From Roseitalea sp. (GTDB lineage: Bacteria; Pseudomonadota; Alphaproteobacteria; Rhizobiales; Rhizobiaceae), in the NCBI GenBank assembly GCA_017642895.1, contig JAEPON010000003.1, positions 62,001-126,000 on the forward strand: DNA of 64,000 nt, read 5' to 3'. Shown piece after piece: positions 63,202 to 64,000 of the stretch. The notes under the pieces are model-generated. The model ran no database searches. It saw only the letters and a program-made list of their open reading frames with translations, and was not told where the DNA came from. Position 1 is the first letter of the stretch. Each line of letters starts with the position of its first letter. The position numbers and the translations under genes were made by a program.

Positions 63202-63821
63202 TCGACCCCGATCTGCGCCTTCACACCGGACCGGAACGGATGCTTGACCAGTTCCATCTCCGTGACAAGGTCGGCAAGATCGATCAGCTCGTCCTTCGCG
63301 TTGCGCCCGGTCAGGACGACATGGGTCATGGGCGGCTTCTCATCGCGCAGGAAGGTGACCACCTCCTCGACCGGCACATAATCATAGCGCATGGCGATGT
63401 TGATCTCGTCCAGCAGCACCATCTTGTTGTCGGGATCGCCAATCAGCTCCCTGGCCTTTTTCCAGGCCGCGCGCGCCATTTCGATGTCGCGCTTCTTGTC
63501 CTGGGTTTCCCAGGTAAACCCCTCTCCCATCGTGTAAAATTCACACAGATCGCCGAAATGGCGCTGGATGAGGTCGCGCTCACCGGTTTCCATGCCGCCC
63601 TTGATGAACTGGACCACCGCGCATTTTCGGCCATGGGCGATGTGCCGGAAGATCATGCCGAACGCGGCGGTCGATTTGCCCTTGCCTTTCCCGGTGTGGA
63701 CGATCACCAGACCCTTCTCGTCGGTCTTGGTCGCCATGATCTTGTCGCGCGCCGCCTTCTTCTTGGCCATCTTGGCATTGTGGCGGGCGGCGTCGTCCTC
63801 GTGATCGTCAACCTGGTTCAT
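63195..63821 (-). CDS. cobO: Cob(I)yrinic acid a,c-diamide adenosyltransferase CobO
   Basis: 208 residues from ATG 63821 (GAGGA nine bases upstream); a GTG at 63827 overlaps the preceding stop and adds two residues. CobA/CobO/BtuR-type corrinoid adenosyltransferase: N-terminal helix (HNAKMAKKKAARDKIMATK), P-loop HTGKGKGKSTAAFGMIFRH, LLDEINIAMRYDYV and VVLTGRNAKDELIDLADLVTEM. Transfers the adenosyl group from ATP to Co(I). Coupled to a GFA-family gene upstream and the FAD enzyme downstream. Confidence 0.95.
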   Translation of the reverse strand: MNQVDDHEDDAARHNAKMAKKKAARDKIMATKTDEKGLVIVHTGKGKGKSTAAFGMIFRHIAHGRKCAVVQFIKGGMETGERDLIQRHFGDLCEFYTMGEGFTWETQDKKRDIEMARAAWKKARELIGDPDNKMVLLDEINIAMRYDYVPVEEVVTFLRDEKPPMTHVVLTGRNAKDELIDLADLVTEMELVKHPFRSGVKAQIGVEW

Positions 63822-63823
63822 CG

Positions 63824-64000
63824 TCACTCATCCTCATGCTTGGGCAAGTCATCGACCACGTTGAGCCAAGCGACACGCTCGTTCCAGAAATCATGCCGCT
63901 CGGGCACGAAATCGGAATGGTCATCGAGGCTTGTGGTGTAAAGATGGATTTCCTCGGGCTTGCCATCCCATTCATAGGAGACCGGCGCGCCGCACGTCCG
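63824..64000 (-). CDS. GFA-family protein, C-terminal fragment
   Basis: Reads open from the window edge to TGA at 63824-63826: 58 residues including RTCGAPVSYEWDGKPEEIHLYTTSLDD, the CG-x-P-x-x-Y zinc-ribbon end and beta strands of glutathione-dependent formaldehyde-activating-like (GFA) proteins. The N-terminus lies beyond the window. The stop overlaps the possible GTG start of cobO, so the two are translationally linked. Confidence 0.75.
   Translation of the reverse strand, partial: RTCGAPVSYEWDGKPEEIHLYTTSLDDHSDFVPERHDFWNERVAWLNVVDDLPKHEDE

Overview
The window is GC-rich (roughly 65 %), densely coded and uninterrupted bacterial chromosome. Three things point to a Hyphomicrobiales (Rhizobiales) alphaproteobacterium of the Rhizobiaceae/Phyllobacteriaceae/Aurantimonadaceae type: the acpXL-lpxXL cluster for the very-long-chain lipid A acyl group, a RirA iron regulator with its three diagnostic cysteines, and rhizobial-style palindromic intergenic repeats. 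No tRNA, rRNA, CRISPR array, insertion sequence or phage gene was recognised.

Layout. (1) 1-2403: the end of a urease maturation operon (ureE tail, ureF, ureG) with two non-urease genes inserted in translationally coupled fashion. (2) 2.5-5.3 kb: an NMT1/THI5-type ABC importer. (3) 5.3-8.4 kb, minus strand: MBL hydrolase, glycerol kinase, aquaporin. (4) 8.5-16 kb, metal homeostasis: rirA, an Fe(III) binding protein behind apparent Irr and RirA sites, an Fe(III) permease, and sitABCD for Mn/Fe. (5) 16.1-18.2 kb: Rieske oxygenase, a 77-aa companion and a 2H-phosphoesterase-like protein. (6) 18.7-25.6 kb: an organic-acid symporter operon (DUF4212, SSS symporter, cNMP/CBS/DUF294 protein, membrane protein, sensor-like/exonuclease fusion). 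(7) 25.7-31.8 kb: MFS efflux pump, DUF6958/DUF6151 genes facing a TetR regulator, methylmalonyl-CoA mutase, PfkB sugar kinase. (8) 31.9-36.7 kb: acpXL, two ketosynthase-like genes, adhXL, lpxXL. (9) 36.8-45.4 kb: L,D-transpeptidase, M20 peptidase and a Dpp-like transporter whose binding-protein gene is separated from its permeases by a methyltransferase gene and a structured, repeat-bearing gap. (10) 45.5-63.8 kb: a large cobalamin region (cobDCBA minus; cbiD-cobK plus; cobM, cbiG-cobJ, cobI, cobL, cobH, cbiX, DUF6732 minus behind a cobalamin riboswitch; then cobO) interrupted by an ArsR/SRPBCC/VOC cassette. The window closes inside a GFA-family gene.

How it fits together. The cobalamin genes use CbiX-L, CbiG and CbiD together with CobI/J/M/K/L/H, an enzyme set characteristic of the cobalt-early route, and methylmalonyl-CoA mutase at 28.6-30.8 kb is one consumer of the cofactor. 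Iron and manganese uptake genes are grouped with their probable regulator. In the lipid A cluster one ketosynthase keeps a full Cys-His-His triad while its partner has lost the Cys and one His, which suggests a ketosynthase/chain-length-factor pair making the C28 acyl chain. Repeats have been captured into coding sequence twice: at the 3' end of the Dpp ATPase and in frame within cobB. Start codons were chosen from ribosome binding sites, overlap with neighbours and family N-termini, and several differ from the longest possible reading frame.
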